DNA of 64,000 nt, taken from Streptomyces diastatochromogenes (GTDB lineage Bacteria > Actinomycetota > Actinomycetes > Streptomycetales > Streptomycetaceae). The position numbers were made by a program, and so were the translations under genes. Within the stretch, counting starts at the first letter, position 1. Every line of letters starts with the position of its first letter. Shown here in pieces: positions 46,686-56,685 of this stretch. The stretch is taken from positions 7,192,001 through 7,256,000 of the forward strand of contig JAPTYK010000001.1 of assembly GCA_026913215.1 (NCBI GenBank), read 5' to 3'. A model generated the notes under the pieces. It did no database searches and was not told the origin of the DNA. It saw only the letters and a program-made list of their open reading frames with translations.

Positions 46686-48324
46686 ATGAAAATTCTCGGC
46701 ATCAACGCGATCTTCCACGACCCCGCAGCCGCCCTGGTCGTCGACGGTGAAATCGTCACCGCGCAGGAGGAGGAACGGCTGACGCGGAAAAAGGCTCGAA
46801 AGACCCTGTTCCGTTCAACCGCTGGGAGCTTCCGGAGTTCGCGGCGGCGAGCTGTCTGGCCGAATCCGGACTCTCCATGCGGGATCTCGACGCCGTCGTC
46901 TACTCCTACGAGCCGTCTCTCGTGCCGGAACCGGACCTCAGTGAACCGAGGGGCTTCTGGGAAAAGGTCCACAAGACCTACGCCCAGACGACACCCGAAT
47001 TTCTGCACAGGATGTTCCCCGACCTCGATCCGGCCAAGGTCACCTTCGTCCCCACCACTTCGCCCACGCCGCCTCGGCCTATCTGGCGGCCCCGTACGAC
47101 AGCTGCGCGGTCCTCGTCCTCGACGGCCGGGGCGAGCTGGCGACGCATCTCGCCGGCCGCGCCGAGAACGGCGTGCTGACCGTCCTGGCCGGTCAGCAGC
47201 TGCCCCACTCGCTGGGCCACCTGTACGAGGACGTCACGGAACACCTCGGCTTCCGCCGGTCCGCCGACGAGTACAAGGTGATGGCCCTGGCCGCCTACGG
47301 GCAGCCCGCCTATCTGCGCCGCTTCCGGGAGCGGGTGCGCGCCACCCCCGACGGCACCTTCGTCGTCGAACCGCTCGGCCTGGACGAGCTGATGCCCCGC
47401 CGGCTGCGCGGCGACAAGATGGAGTCCCACCACGCGGACCTCGCCGCCAGCGTGCAGCGACGCCTCGAAGAGGTCCTCCTCGACCTCACGCGCTGGCTCA
47501 AACAGCAGACCGGGGAACGGAACCTGGCCATCGCCGGGGGCGTCGGCTTCAACTGCGTGGCCAACTCCCGCATCGTCCGCGACGGCCCCTTCGAATCCGT
47601 CTGGATCCAGCCCGCGGCCGGAGACGCGGGCACCGCGCTCGGCGGCGCCCTGTACGCCGCGCAGGCCGCGGGCGACCCCGTGAAGCACATGACCACCGCG
47701 GCCCTGGGGCGCGGCTGGAGCGACGCGGAGACGGAGGCCTGGCTCCAGTCCAACCGGATCGCCTACTCGCGCCCGGCGGACGTGGCCTCGGTGGCGGCCC
47801 GCGCGCTCGCCGACAACAAGGTCATCGGCTGGTTCCAGGGCCGCAGCGAGTTCGGCCCCCGCGCCCTGGGCCACCGCAGCATCCTCGCCAACCCCTGCTA
47901 CCCCGGCAACCTCGAACGCCTCAACGACATCAAGGGACGCGAACAGTTCCGCCCCGTGGCCCCGATGGTCCTCCTGGAACGCGCCGCGGAGATCTTCGAC
48001 GGGCCGCTGCCCAGCCCGTACATGCTCTTCACCCACCAGGTCAGACCCGACTGGGCCGAGCGCATCCCGGCCGCCCTGCACGTCGACGGCAGCGCCCGCA
48101 TCCAGACCGTCGACGCGGCCGACGAACCCGTCGTCGCCCGCATGCTGAAGGAGTTCGAGCGGGAGACGGGCGTCCCGGTCGTCATCAACACCAGCTTCAA
48201 CGTGGCCGAGATGCCCATCGCGGACCACCCGCGCGACGCCGTCGCCTGCTTCGCCACCACCCCGATGGACCTCCTCGTCCTCGGCCCGTTCGTGCTCCGC
48301 CGACGCGACCTCGCGGCGGACTGA
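46686..48324 (+). CDS. O-carbamoyltransferase, NodU/CmcH/TobZ family (frameshifted)
   Basis: Transfers carbamoyl from carbamoyl phosphate, via carbamoyl-AMP, to a hydroxyl group. About 548 aa. The N-terminal Kae1-like ATPase domain starts MKILGINAIFHDPAAALVVDG, then metal-binding HHFAHAASAY (broken by a frame change near 47060), VLVLDGRGE, SLGHLYEDVT. The C-terminal YrdC-related domain has GWFQGRSEFGPRALGHRSILA and VVINTSFNVAEMPI. A second frame change lies near 46805. ATG 46686 follows AAGGGGAG. In antibiotic clusters this family decorates sugars or polyols. Confidence 0.92.
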
Positions 48325-48326
48325 CG

Positions 48327-49244
48327 ATGGGCACGGCGCCGTTCGACGCCGAGGCGTTCCACCACGCGCTGGACGGCGCCTGCCGGACCGTGGGAGTGAG
48401 CGCGGAAGGCGCCGAACTGCTCCACATCACGGTGAACGCGGTCTTCCGCCTCCGCTCCGCCCCCCTCGTCGTCCGCATCGCGGGCCCTCAACTGGCCACG
48501 GAGGACGCCACCCGCATCGTCCGCCTGGCGCGGTGGCTGGAGGACCGGGGCCTGCCCACCGTGCGGCTCGCCGACCTCCCCGTCGACCAGCCCGTCATCA
48601 CCGCGAACGGGATGCCGGCCACGTTCTGGCGCTACCTCCCCCAGCGGCCGGGACACGAGCCGACCGCGTCCGAACTGGCCGAACCCCTCCGCCGGATCCA
48701 CGCACTCGACCCGCCCCCCTGCCCCCTGCCCGAGTGGAACCCCCTGCGCGTGGCCCGCGCCCGGCTCCGCCGTGCCCCGGACGACATCCCGCCCGACGAC
48801 CTCGCCTTCCTCCACGGCCTCGCCGACCGCCTGGCGGACGAACTGCCCCGCCTTCCCTACGCGCTCCCGCGCACGGTCATCCACGGCGACGCCCACATCG
48901 GCAACATGCTCCGCGCGCCCGAGGGACACGCCGTCCTGTGCGACCTGGACTTCATGTGCCTCGGGCCGCCCGAATGGGACCTGGCCCCCGAACTCATCGG
49001 CTGCCTGCGCTACGGACGCCCCTGGGCGCACTACGAACGCCTCGTCGACGCGTACGGTTTCGACCCCCGCGACTGGGACGGCCTGCCCGCCCTGATCCGC
49101 GTCCACGCGCTCAACGTGCTCACCGTGGTGCTGCCGATGCTGCGCACCCACCCCTCCCTGCGCGCCGAATGGAGCCGACGCATCGGGTCCCTGCGCGACG
49201 GGGTCAGGACGGGGCCGTGGGTGTCGTACCGGACCGTCATGTGA
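48327..49244 (+). CDS. APH-type phosphotransferase
   Basis: 305 aa and intact. Kinase-like fold with LRSAPLVVRIAG (ATP Lys replaced by Arg in this region), the catalytic loop VIHGDAHIGNML near residue 190 and the DFG-equivalent LCDLDFMC. Two bases after the carbamoyltransferase stop, so co-transcribed and perhaps coupled. Either a tailoring step or self-protection by phosphorylating the product; neither can be chosen from sequence. Its stop lies inside the 22-bp terminator stem. Confidence 0.9.
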   Translation: MGTAPFDAEAFHHALDGACRTVGVSAEGAELLHITVNAVFRLRSAPLVVRIAGPQLATEDATRIVRLARWLEDRGLPTVRLADLPVDQPVITANGMPATFWRYLPQRPGHEPTASELAEPLRRIHALDPPPCPLPEWNPLRVARARLRRAPDDIPPDDLAFLHGLADRLADELPRLPYALPRTVIHGDAHIGNMLRAPEGHAVLCDLDFMCLGPPEWDLAPELIGCLRYGRPWAHYERLVDAYGFDPRDWDGLPALIRVHALNVLTVVLPMLRTHPSLRAEWSRRIGSLRDGVRTGPWVSYRTVM

Positions 49245-49292
49245 ACGCGACGGCGCCCCGCCCGGACGCTCGGGCGGGGCGCCGTCGCGTTC
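49243..49292. terminator. 22-bp perfect bidirectional terminator spanning both stop codons
   Basis: 49243-49264 pairs perfectly with 49271-49292 around a 6-base loop. The left arm begins inside the TGA of the APH gene and the right arm ends inside the TGA of glpD, so the whole intergenic region is the hairpin. Confidence 0.9.
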
Positions 49293-50858
49293 ACCCCACC
49301 CGGGCCGTACGGGCGAGGGCGTCCCGGGCCGCCTCCTCGGCGAGGGCGCGGTCCTCCGGGACGAGGCCGATGCGGGTGCGGCGGTCGAGGAGGTCGGAGG
49401 TGTCGAGGGCGCCTTCGTGGTGGACGGCCCACAGGAGTTCGGCGCGGGTGACGGGGTGGCCGGGGACGACGGGCTCGGCGAGGAGGGGTCCTGGAGGCCG
49501 AGGGCGTGGACGGCGGGTGCCTCGGTGCCGTAGCGGTGGACGAGGCGGGGCGGGGCGTCGAGCCCGGCGAGGGTCGCCGGCCGGGCGGCGCCGACGAGGG
49601 GCAGGGAGGCGGTGCGGCACGCGCCGGCGGTCAGGCCGCGCGCGGCCACGGCGGCGTCGACGGCGTCCTGGGCCATCCGGCGGTAGGTGGTCAGCTTGCC
49701 GCCGACGACGGTGACGACGCCGTCGGGCGAGGTGAGCACGGCGTGCTTGCGGGAGATGTCGGCGGTGCGGCCCTCGGAGTCCCGGGTGTCGAGCAGGGGC
49801 GCAGTCCGGCGAAGGCCCCGACCACGTCGGAGCGGCGGACGGAGACGTCGAGGGCGGAGCCGAGGACGTCGAGGAGGAAGCCGATGTCGGTCTCGGGGAC
49901 CTCCGGCACGTCGGGGACGTCGCCGTCGACGGGCTCGTCGGTGAGGCCCACGTAGACGCGTCCGTCGCCCTGGGGCAGGACGAGGACGAAGCGGTTCGTC
50001 TCGCCGGGGATCGGGATGTGCAGGCCGGCGGAGAGCCGGCCGAGGGTTTCGGAGCGCAGGACGAGATGGGTGCCGCGCGAGGGCCTCAGCCGGACGTCGT
50101 CGACGAGGCCGCCGGCCCAGACCCCGGCCGCGTTGATGACGGTGCGGGCGCGGACGCGCAGCTCCTGGCCGGTGGTCTCGTCGCGCACCAGGGCGCCGTC
50201 GCCGTGGAGTTCCAGGGCCCGGACGCGGGTGAGGACGCGGGCGCCGTGGGCGGCGGCGGTGCGGGCGATCGCGGTGACCAGGCGCGTGTCGTCGGAGAGC
50301 TTGCCGTCCCAGGACAGGAGGCCGCCGCGCAGGCCGACGGGGCGCAGGGCCGGGGCGAGGTGGCGGGTCTCGACGGCGGACAGCGTGCGCGGCTGCGGCA
50401 GCGTGCGGCGCGCGGTGCGGGCGGAGACGCGCAGCAGGTCGCCCGCGACGAACCCGGCGCGGGCGAGGGCGGCCTGACCACGGCTGACGAGCGGGGTGAG
50501 GGGCAGCACGAAGGGCTGGGCGCGGACCAGGTGGGGGCGGTGCGCTCCATGAGGATGCCGCGCTCGACGGCGCTCTCGTGGGCGACGTCGAGCTGCCCGG
50601 ACGCGAGGTAGCGCAGTCCGCCGTGGATCAGCTTGGAGCTCCAGCGGGACGTGCCGAACGCGAGGTCGTGGGCGTCGATCGCGACGACGCCGAGCCCGCG
50701 GGCGGCGGCGTCGAGCGCGGCTCCGGCTCCGGTGGCGCCGAGCCCGACGACCAGGACGTCGACGACGGCGTCGCCGTCGGCGAGCCGCTCCAGTTCGCTC
50801 CGGCGCCGCTCGGCGTTCAGCGAGGATCCGGGCAGGGCGATGCCGCTCGTGGGGTCAT
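49291..50858 (-). CDS. glpD: Glycerol-3-phosphate dehydrogenase (GlpD-like; frameshifted)
   Basis: FAD-dependent oxidation of sn-glycerol 3-phosphate to dihydroxyacetone phosphate at the membrane. About 525 aa. VLVVGLGATGAGAALDAAARGLGVVAIDA, FGTSRWSSKLIHGGLRYL, VINAAGVWAGGLVD, FVLVLPQGDGRVYVGLTDEP and the family-specific VVGGKLTTYRRMAQDAVD, here read in parts. Frame changes lie near 50845, 50535, 49800 and 49490. ATG 50858 overlaps the TetR stop (ATGA). The product DHAP is the backbone precursor that an AGPS-type enzyme needs, which fits the neighbouring gene. Confidence 0.9.
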
Positions 50859-51454
50859 GGGGTGAGGGTCCTCTCCAACAGGGTGCGCAGCTCGTCCAGG
50901 AAGGCGGCTTCGCTCAGTTCGGGATCGGTCTCGTCGGTCATGGTGCGCAGCGAGAGCGTGAAGGACTGGACGACGAGCAGCAGGGACCGGGCCTGCAGGT
51001 CGGGCCGGACGTGGCGTACGGAGCCGTCCTCGTGGCCCTCCTCCAGAGCCGTGTGGAGCAGCCCGAGCAGGGCGTCCTGGCTGGCGCCCCGCCGGTCGAG
51101 GATGTACGGCAGCAGCAGCTCGGGGTCGACGTCGAGGATCTTGTGGAACAGCGGGTGGGCCCGGAAGGCCGCGGCCCCCGCGACGAGCCCCTCGACGATC
51201 CTTTCCCGCTGGGGCCGGTCGTCCTCGTCGAGCGGCATGGCGCCGGCGGCGACGGCGATCCACTCACGGGTCATCAGGTCGCCGACGAGGCTGCGCACAT
51301 CGGGCCAGCGCCGGTACAGCGTCATCCGGGACACGCCGGCCCGCCGGGCGACGTCGGTGAGGGTGGTCCGGCGCACGCCGACGGCGAGCACGCAGTCGCG
51401 TGCGGCGTCGAGTACGGGATCTGCGTCCGCATGGTTGTGACGAATGGGCGTCAT
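50855..51454 (-). CDS. TetR-family transcriptional regulator
   Basis: 199 aa and intact. N-terminal HTH TTLTDVARRAGVSRMTLYRRWPD near residue 30; all-alpha ligand domain downstream. In an operon with glpD (4-base overlap) and divergent from the AGPS-like gene 80 bases away, where TGTCACAGTGTAAT (about 51457-51470) may serve as promoter or operator. It is likely to control both directions; the ligand may be an acyl-CoA or lipid. Confidence 0.92.
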   Translation of the reverse strand: MTPIRHNHADADPVLDAARDCVLAVGVRRTTLTDVARRAGVSRMTLYRRWPDVRSLVGDLMTREWIAVAAGAMPLDEDDRPQRERIVEGLVAGAAAFRAHPLFHKILDVDPELLLPYILDRRGASQDALLGLLHTALEEGHEDGSVRHVRPDLQARSLLLVVQSFTLSLRTMTDETDPELSEAAFLDELRTLLERTLTP

Positions 51455-51534
51455 CTGTCACAGTGTAATGCCAGCGCAGGCCGAGTGGCAGCGCCGTTCG
51501 TGAAACAGACCGTGAGGAACCTCTCGAAGTGGAC

Positions 51535-53121
51535 ATGTTGTGGAGCGGCTGGGGCGACCCGGCCAAGGCGGCGCCCCTGCCCGAATCGGTCACCGGCCTC
51601 CTGCGGGACCTGCTCGGCGTCACCCCCGCGAGAGCGGCCCGTCCGCCCTCGCCGACATCGACGTGCCCGCCCCGGCACTGACCGACGAGGCGAGCGCCGC
51701 CCTGCGCGCCGCCGTCCCCGCCCCGGACGGCGTCCGGGACGACGCCGAGAGCCGCATCCGGCACACCCGCGGCAAGTCGACCCCGACCTCCTGCGCATCC
51801 GCGCCGGCGAGGTCGACGACATCCCGGCCGCCGTCGTCCTCCCCGGCAGCCACGACGAGGTCCTCGCCGTCCTCGCGGCCTGCGCCGCACACGGCCTGTC
51901 CGCCGTCCCGTTCGGCGGCGGCACCTCCGTCGTCGGCGGCCTCGCGCCCACCACCAAGCGGCCCTTCGTCGCCCTCGACCTCCGCCGCCTCGACCAGCTC
52001 CTCGCCGTCGACGAGGTCTCCCGCACCGCGGTCCTGCAGCCCGGTCTGCGCGGCCCGCGGGCGGAGGAGCTGCTCAACGAGCGGGGCTGGACGCTCGGCC
52101 ACTTCCCGCAGTCCTTCGAATGGGCCACCGTCGGCGGCTTCGCCGCCGCCCGCTCCAGCGGCCAGGCCTCGGCCGGCTACGGCCGCTTCGACGAGATGGT
52201 CCTCGGCCTGACGGTCGCCACCCCGAAGGCACCCTGGAGACCGGCCGGGCCCCGCGCTCCGCCGCCGGCCCCGACCTGCGCCAGCTGATCCTCGGCTCCG
52301 AAGGCGCTCTCGGCGTGATCACGGCCGTGACCGTGCGCATCCGCCCGCTGCCGCGGAAGCGGGTCTACGAGGGCTGGCGCTTCGCCTCCTTCGAGGCCGG
52401 CGCGGCGGCGCTGCGCCGCCTCGCCCAGGACGGCCCGCGCCCCACCGTGCTGCGGCTGTCCGACGAGTCCGAGACCTTCATCGGCCTCGCGCAGCCGGAC
52501 GCCATCGGCAGCACCGAACTCCCGCAGAACCCGGGCTGCATGGCCATCGTCGGCTTCGAGGGCACCGAGGCCGAGACCGCCGCCCGCCGCGCCGCGGCGC
52601 GCGAGGTCCTCCTCGCCTGCGACGGCGAGTTCATCGGCGAGGAACCCGGCGACAAGTGGGAGCACGGCCGCTACAACGCGCCCTACCTGCGCGACGCGCT
52701 CCTCGACGCCGGCGCGTTCGCCGAGACCCTGGAGACGGCCGCCTTCTGGTCCGCGATCCCCGGCCTGTACACGGCGGTGCGCGACGCCCTGACCGGCGCC
52801 CTCACCGAGGCCGGCACCCCGCCGCTCGTCATGTGCCACATCTCCCACACGTACGAGAACGGCGCCTCGCTGTACTTCACCGTCGTCTCCGCCCAGGGCG
52901 AGGACGCCGTCGCGCACTGGGAGCCGGTGAAGCGGGCGGCCAACGACGCGATCCTGGCGGCGGGCGGCACCATCAGCCACCACCACGGCGTCGGCACCGA
53001 CCACCGCGACTGGTACGCCCGCGAGATCGGCCCCCTCGGCATCCGCATGCTGCAGGCGGTCAAGGCCGAGGTCGACCCGTCCGACGTGCTGAGCCCCGGG
53101 GTCCTCATCCCCGTCCGCTGA
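51535..53121 (+). CDS. FAD-linked oxidase, alkyldihydroxyacetonephosphate-synthase-like (frameshifted)
   Basis: About 530 aa VAO/PCMH-fold flavoprotein. FAD-binding GLSAVPFGGGTSVVGGL, TLGHFPQSFEWATVGGF, SAGYGRFDEMVLG and the AGPS active-site His cluster ISHHHGVGTDHRDW. AGPS exchanges the acyl group of acyl-DHAP for a fatty alcohol, giving an ether lipid; bacterial homologues are not all proven to do this. Frame changes lie near 51630, 51780 and 52235. ATG 51535 or GTG 51529; GAGGAA lies 12 bases upstream. Leads the operon with the lipid kinase. Confidence 0.87.
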
Positions 53122-53179
53122 GCACCGCCCCGAACCCTCCCTCCCGACCCTCTCCTTCTGCCGCCCGGAGGCCAGATCC

Positions 53180-54055
53180 ATGCGACAGTTCACCGCCGTC
53201 GTCAACCCCACCGCAGGGGTTCCAGCGGCACGGCGGGCCTGCTCCCGCTGGCCCGGCTGCTGCGGGAGGCGGGCGCGCGGCTCGACACCGTCTACAGCCG
53301 CAGCCTGGAGCACGCGCAGGAAGTCGCCCGGGAGGCGGGGGCGAAGGGCACACCGTGCTCGCCGTCGGTGGTGACGGCATGGCCGGCACCGTCGGCGGCG
53401 CGCTCAGCGGCACGGACACGGTCTTCGGCCTGGTCCCCGCCGCCGCGGCAACGACTTCGCGCGCGCTCTGGGGCTCCCCACCGACGCCCCGGGCCTCGCC
53501 AAGGTGCTGCTCGACGGCGAACCGCGGGCCGTCGACACCATCGAGGTGGAGTCCGCCAGGCACCGGGGGTCCACGTCCTCGGCAGCGTGTACGCGGGGTC
53601 GACGCGGTCGCCAACCGCCACGCCAACGCCTCCCGCCTGCTGCGCGGCGCGGCCTCCTACTACGCCGGCGGCCTGCGCGCGGTCCTCGCCTGGAAGCCCG
53701 CCGCGTACCGCATCACGATCGACGGCGTCCCGCACGAGCGCACCGGCTACACCGTCGTCGCGGCCAACTCCGGCTTCTACGGGTTCGGGAGGAACATCGC
53801 ACCGGGCGCGCGGCTCGACGACGGCCTCCTCGACGTCGTGGTGATCAAGGAGGCCCCCAAGCGCCTCTTCTTCGCCATGATGAACGAACTGAAGACGGGC
53901 GCGCACGTCGACCGTCCCCAGATAGAGATCCTGCGCGGCCAGGAGGTCCGCATCGAAGCCGACCGCCCCTCCCGTACGGCGCGGACGGCGAGGTCGACGC
54001 GACCCTGCCGGTGACCCTCCGAGCGAGGCCGGCGGCCCTCCGCGTACTGGCCTGA
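53180..54055 (+). CDS. Diacylglycerol-kinase-family lipid kinase (frameshifted)
   Basis: DAGK-catalytic-domain protein of about 295 aa. VVNPTAG at the N-terminus, the nucleotide-binding HTVLAVGGDGMAGTV, GRGNDFARALGL (broken by a frame change near 53450), NSGFYGFGRNIAPGARLDDGLLDVVVI and a C-terminal ATP-binding beta segment. Frame changes lie near 53220, 53340, 53450, 53570, 53600 and 53970. ATG 53180 follows GGAGG. It phosphorylates a lipid hydroxyl, fitting the ether-lipid idea. Confidence 0.87.
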
Positions 54056-54090
54056 CGGCGCCTCGGAACGACGGGGGCGGGGCCGGGCCC

Positions 54091-54128
54091 CGTCCTCAGC
54101 GCGGTCCGCCCGTCCTCAGCGCGGTCCG
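54091..54128. repeat. 20-bp tandem duplication over a stop codon
   Basis: The same 18 bases occur at 54091-54108 and 54111-54128 (spacing 20). They cover the last codons and TGA (54118-54116) of the minus-strand deaminase-like gene, so the stop region has been duplicated downstream. Confidence 0.85.
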
Positions 54129-55114
54129 TGGGTCTGCAGGAAGACCACAGGCCCGCCGTCCAGCCGACCGGCCGCGTCGAGGTCGAGCAGGGCGGCGAAC
54201 GCCTTGGCGGTGTAGGTGCGTTCCAGCTCCAGGCCCGCCCGCGCCGACGCGCGGTCGAGGGCCCGGTCGCCGGCGGCGGTGGGGTGGGCGTAGCCGTCGC
54301 CCAGCCAGGCCGTCTCCAGACGGATCGCGTCGGGACCGGGCACGGCACCGTCCAGGTCGGCGCCCCGGGCCCGGAGCAGGTCCGTGGTGCGGCGGGTCAG
54401 CCCGAGGAGGGCGGCGGAGTCCAGCCGCAGGGTGTCGTTGACCACGACGCCGAGGACGCGGGTGCGCAGCCCCGCGAGCCGCAGTCCGAGGGCCAGACCC
54501 GCGGCGGTGCCGCCGGACCCGACGGCGGTCATGAGCCAGGCCGGCTCCGGCAGTTCACCGGCCTCGACCTGCGCGCCCAGCTCCAGGGCGATCTCGACGG
54601 CGCCGAGCGTGCCGTGCGGTGAGGAACCGCCCGCCGGAAGGTAGTACGGCAGGGCGAGGCCGTGGGCGTGCCGGGCGAAGAGCCAGGGCGCGGCCAGCAC
54701 CAGCCTCGTCCTGGTGCGCAGGAAGTGCAGCGTCGCCCCGGAGGCGCGCAGCCGTTCCAACTGGGCCCGCACGTGCGCGTCCACCGGCTGGTCGATCAGC
54801 CCCAGGGCCACCCCGAGCCCCAGCTCCCGCGCGTACCGGGCGACGGCGAGGCCCCAGTGGGTGCCCAGGCCGCCGACCGTGAGGATCGTCCGCGCACCGC
54901 GCCGCCGCGCCTCCGGCAGCAGCCACTCCAGCTTGCGGACCTTGTTGCCGCCCCAGCCGCCGTCGCCGTATCCGCTCTCGTCCTTGACCCACACCCCGGC
55001 CCGCGTGCCCAGACCGGTCAGCCGCCGCACCGGCGTGGGGGCCTCGCCAAGACGGAGGAAGGGCAGCGAGCCGGCCAGTTCGGGGCAGCGTCGGTGCAGC
55101 AGCGGGGCAGACAT
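54116..55114 (-). CDS. ACC deaminase / D-cysteine desulfhydrase family PLP enzyme
   Basis: 332 aa and intact. Fold-type II PLP enzyme: LGEAPTPVRRLTGL at the start, VWVKDESGYGDGGWGGNKVRKLEWLL with the PLP Lys in GNKVRK, LPAGGSSPHGTLGAVEIALEL for phosphate binding, and VGSGGTAAGLALGL. Members act on D-cysteine, 1-aminocyclopropane-1-carboxylate or L-cysteate; the substrate cannot be told. ATG 55114 (MSAPLLHRRCPELAG) has no ribosome site and may be leaderless. Confidence 0.88.
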   Translation of the reverse strand: MSAPLLHRRCPELAGSLPFLRLGEAPTPVRRLTGLGTRAGVWVKDESGYGDGGWGGNKVRKLEWLLPEARRRGARTILTVGGLGTHWGLAVARYARELGLGVALGLIDQPVDAHVRAQLERLRASGATLHFLRTRTRLVLAAPWLFARHAHGLALPYYLPAGGSSPHGTLGAVEIALELGAQVEAGELPEPAWLMTAVGSGGTAAGLALGLRLAGLRTRVLGVVVNDTLRLDSAALLGLTRRTTDLLRARGADLDGAVPGPDAIRLETAWLGDGYAHPTAAGDRALDRASARAGLELERTYTAKAFAALLDLDAAGRLDGGPVVFLQTHGPR

Positions 55115-55266
55115 GGAGGAGACGGTAGAGCACCGGGGTTCCGCCGGCCGGGGAATCCGGTCGAGGACGGGAAGAAAGCTTCGCCCGCGCCCTCGCGGGC
55201 CCGCGTACGGACGCGGCGGTAAGACGTCGTTTCTTATGGCTGGATTGGTGGGGTCCGTTGTTGCGG

Positions 55267-55716
55267 TCAGTGCGGATGCGTGGTGCCGCGCACGTACCAC
55301 TGGTCGGCGTTGTGAGGGAGAAACCCCTTGGTCCCGTACTCATCAGAGATCGAGATGGAGAGGTACACACTGCACGTCTGGCCGGTGGCGACACCGGGAT
55401 AGTCGAGTCTGATCCCCGGCGACTCGTCAGGGAATGTGTCGAACACCCAGTTCGCCGGACCGGTGTGAACCCTGCTGTCTGCCTCCCCGCAACCCGGCCC
55501 GGGATCTGGCACCTTCTCCAGCTCTGCAGAGCCGTCCGCCCTGACCGTCAGCCGCCCACCGTCCGAGGCCGACCAGACCCCTTGCACGTCACTGACGGTG
55601 AGCGAAGGGTCGTCAGGAGCCTCGGTCAGGCCTATGAGAACGCTGGCCAGTGCCGCAATGACGAACGCTCCAGCGGCAACAGACAACCAGACGAATACCC
55701 TTGGCCGATCATTCAC
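55267..55716 (-). CDS. Passenger gene: membrane-anchored hypothetical protein (149 aa)
   Basis: Intact, GTG 55716 after GGGGGAGGG. Residues about 5-30 are hydrophobic (VFVWLSVAAGAFVIAALASVLIG), an N-terminal signal anchor. The rest (VQGVWSASDGGRLTVRADGSAELEKVP, read in parts, then CSVYLSISISDEYG and WYVRGTT) looks like a small extracytoplasmic beta-sandwich with a DGGxL...DGSA pattern common in Streptomyces hypothetical proteins. Its GC content is visibly lower than that of flanking genes. It lies inside the inverted repeats and has its own ribosome site. I do not recognise a function. Confidence 0.8.
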   Translation of the reverse strand: MNDRPRVFVWLSVAAGAFVIAALASVLIGLTEAPDDPSLTVSDVQGVWSASDGGRLTVRADGSAELEKVPDPGPGCGEADSRVHTGPANWVFDTFPDESPGIRLDYPGVATGQTCSVYLSISISDEYGTKGFLPHNADQWYVRGTTHPH

Positions 55717-55864
55717 TGAGACCCTCCCCCAGCGCAGGTGACCTGGGCATCTCCCAGTTCCCGCCTGCGCCTCAATCATGATCCCGACACAGACCAGAGG
55801 GAACCCGGCTTGAAACCTTGGCAACTGTTGCTGGCCCGCGAGGCGAGCGATCGGGCTTTCCGGC

Positions 55865-56685
55865 TCAGGCCTTGCCTCCGGAGGTCAGCCGACGGTAGCC
55901 GATGAGTGTCGCGGCTATGCCGACAAAGGCGAGGAAGTGCTCGGCCTTGCGTTCGTAGCGTCGGTGGAGCCGGCGGCAGCCGGCCAGCCAGGACACGGTT
56001 CTCTCGACCACCCACCGATGCCGGCCCAGTCGCTGTGAGGACTCGACGCCCCTGCGGGCGATGCGGTGGCGGATACCGCGCTCGCGGAGCCATCGGCGCA
56101 GGTGGTCGTAGTCGTAGCCCTTGTCGGCGTGCAGTTTCGCCGGCTTCCGGCGCCGGGGTCCGCGGCGGGAGCGGACGGGCGGGATGCCGCGGACGAGCGG
56201 CTCCAGGCCCTGGCTGTCGTGCATGTTCGCGCCGGAGATACCCAGCGACAGCAGCAGCCCGTTCCGGTCACAGATCAGATGAATCTTCGATCCCAACTTG
56301 CCGCGGTCGGTCGGATTCGGTCCCGTCAGCGGCCCCCTTTTGCCGCCCGCAGACTGACGGAGTCGATCGCGCACCGCGACCAGTCCAGCTCGCCCCGCGC
56401 TCCGAGTTCGTCAAGGACCACGCGGTAGAGCCTCGCCCAGACCCGATCCCGGCTCCACTGAGCGAACCGGCGGTAGACCGTGGGCCAGGCCGGGCCGAAC
56501 ACCGGCGGCAGCTGCCGCCACGTGCAGCCCGACGTCGCCACGAAGATGATCGCGGCCAGGGCCTCACGGTCACCTGCCCGGCGTCGGCCACCGCCCTGCG
56601 GACGTATCACCTCCGTCGGTGGCACCACCCGCCGGAACAGCACCCACAACTCGTCCGGCACCAACCGCTCAACCAGATCCGTCAT
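55865..56685 (-). CDS. IS5-family transposase in two overlapping frames (programmed frameshift)
   Basis: ORF A runs 56685-56326 (MTDLVERLVPDELW..., with TSGCTWRQLPPVFGPAWPTVYRRF, read in parts, and the first Asp in CAIDSVSLRA). ORF B continues to 55865 with the second Asp in LHADKGYD and the Glu of RWVVERTVSWL. They join at the A-rich/G-rich slippery run CAAAAGGGGG near 56330-56341, where a -1 shift would fuse them, as known in IS427-group elements. Unlike the other frame changes in this window, this one is probably genuine. Both DDE residues and the full length are present, so the element may be active. Confidence 0.9.

Noticed and set aside
38056..49244. Phosphonate cluster
   Set aside because: The ALS-like and threonine-synthase-like genes recall phosphonate pathways, but I find no PEP mutase or phosphonopyruvate decarboxylase signature in the window.
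50855..51454. TetR gene as the KstR steroid regulator
   Set aside because: It is 27 kb from the steroid genes, in an operon with glpD and divergent from a lipid gene, so a lipid regulator is more likely.
56326..56374. Treating the transposase frame change as another sequencing error
   Set aside because: It falls on a CAAAAGGGGG slippery run, where IS427-group elements use programmed frameshifting, and the two frames overlap as expected.
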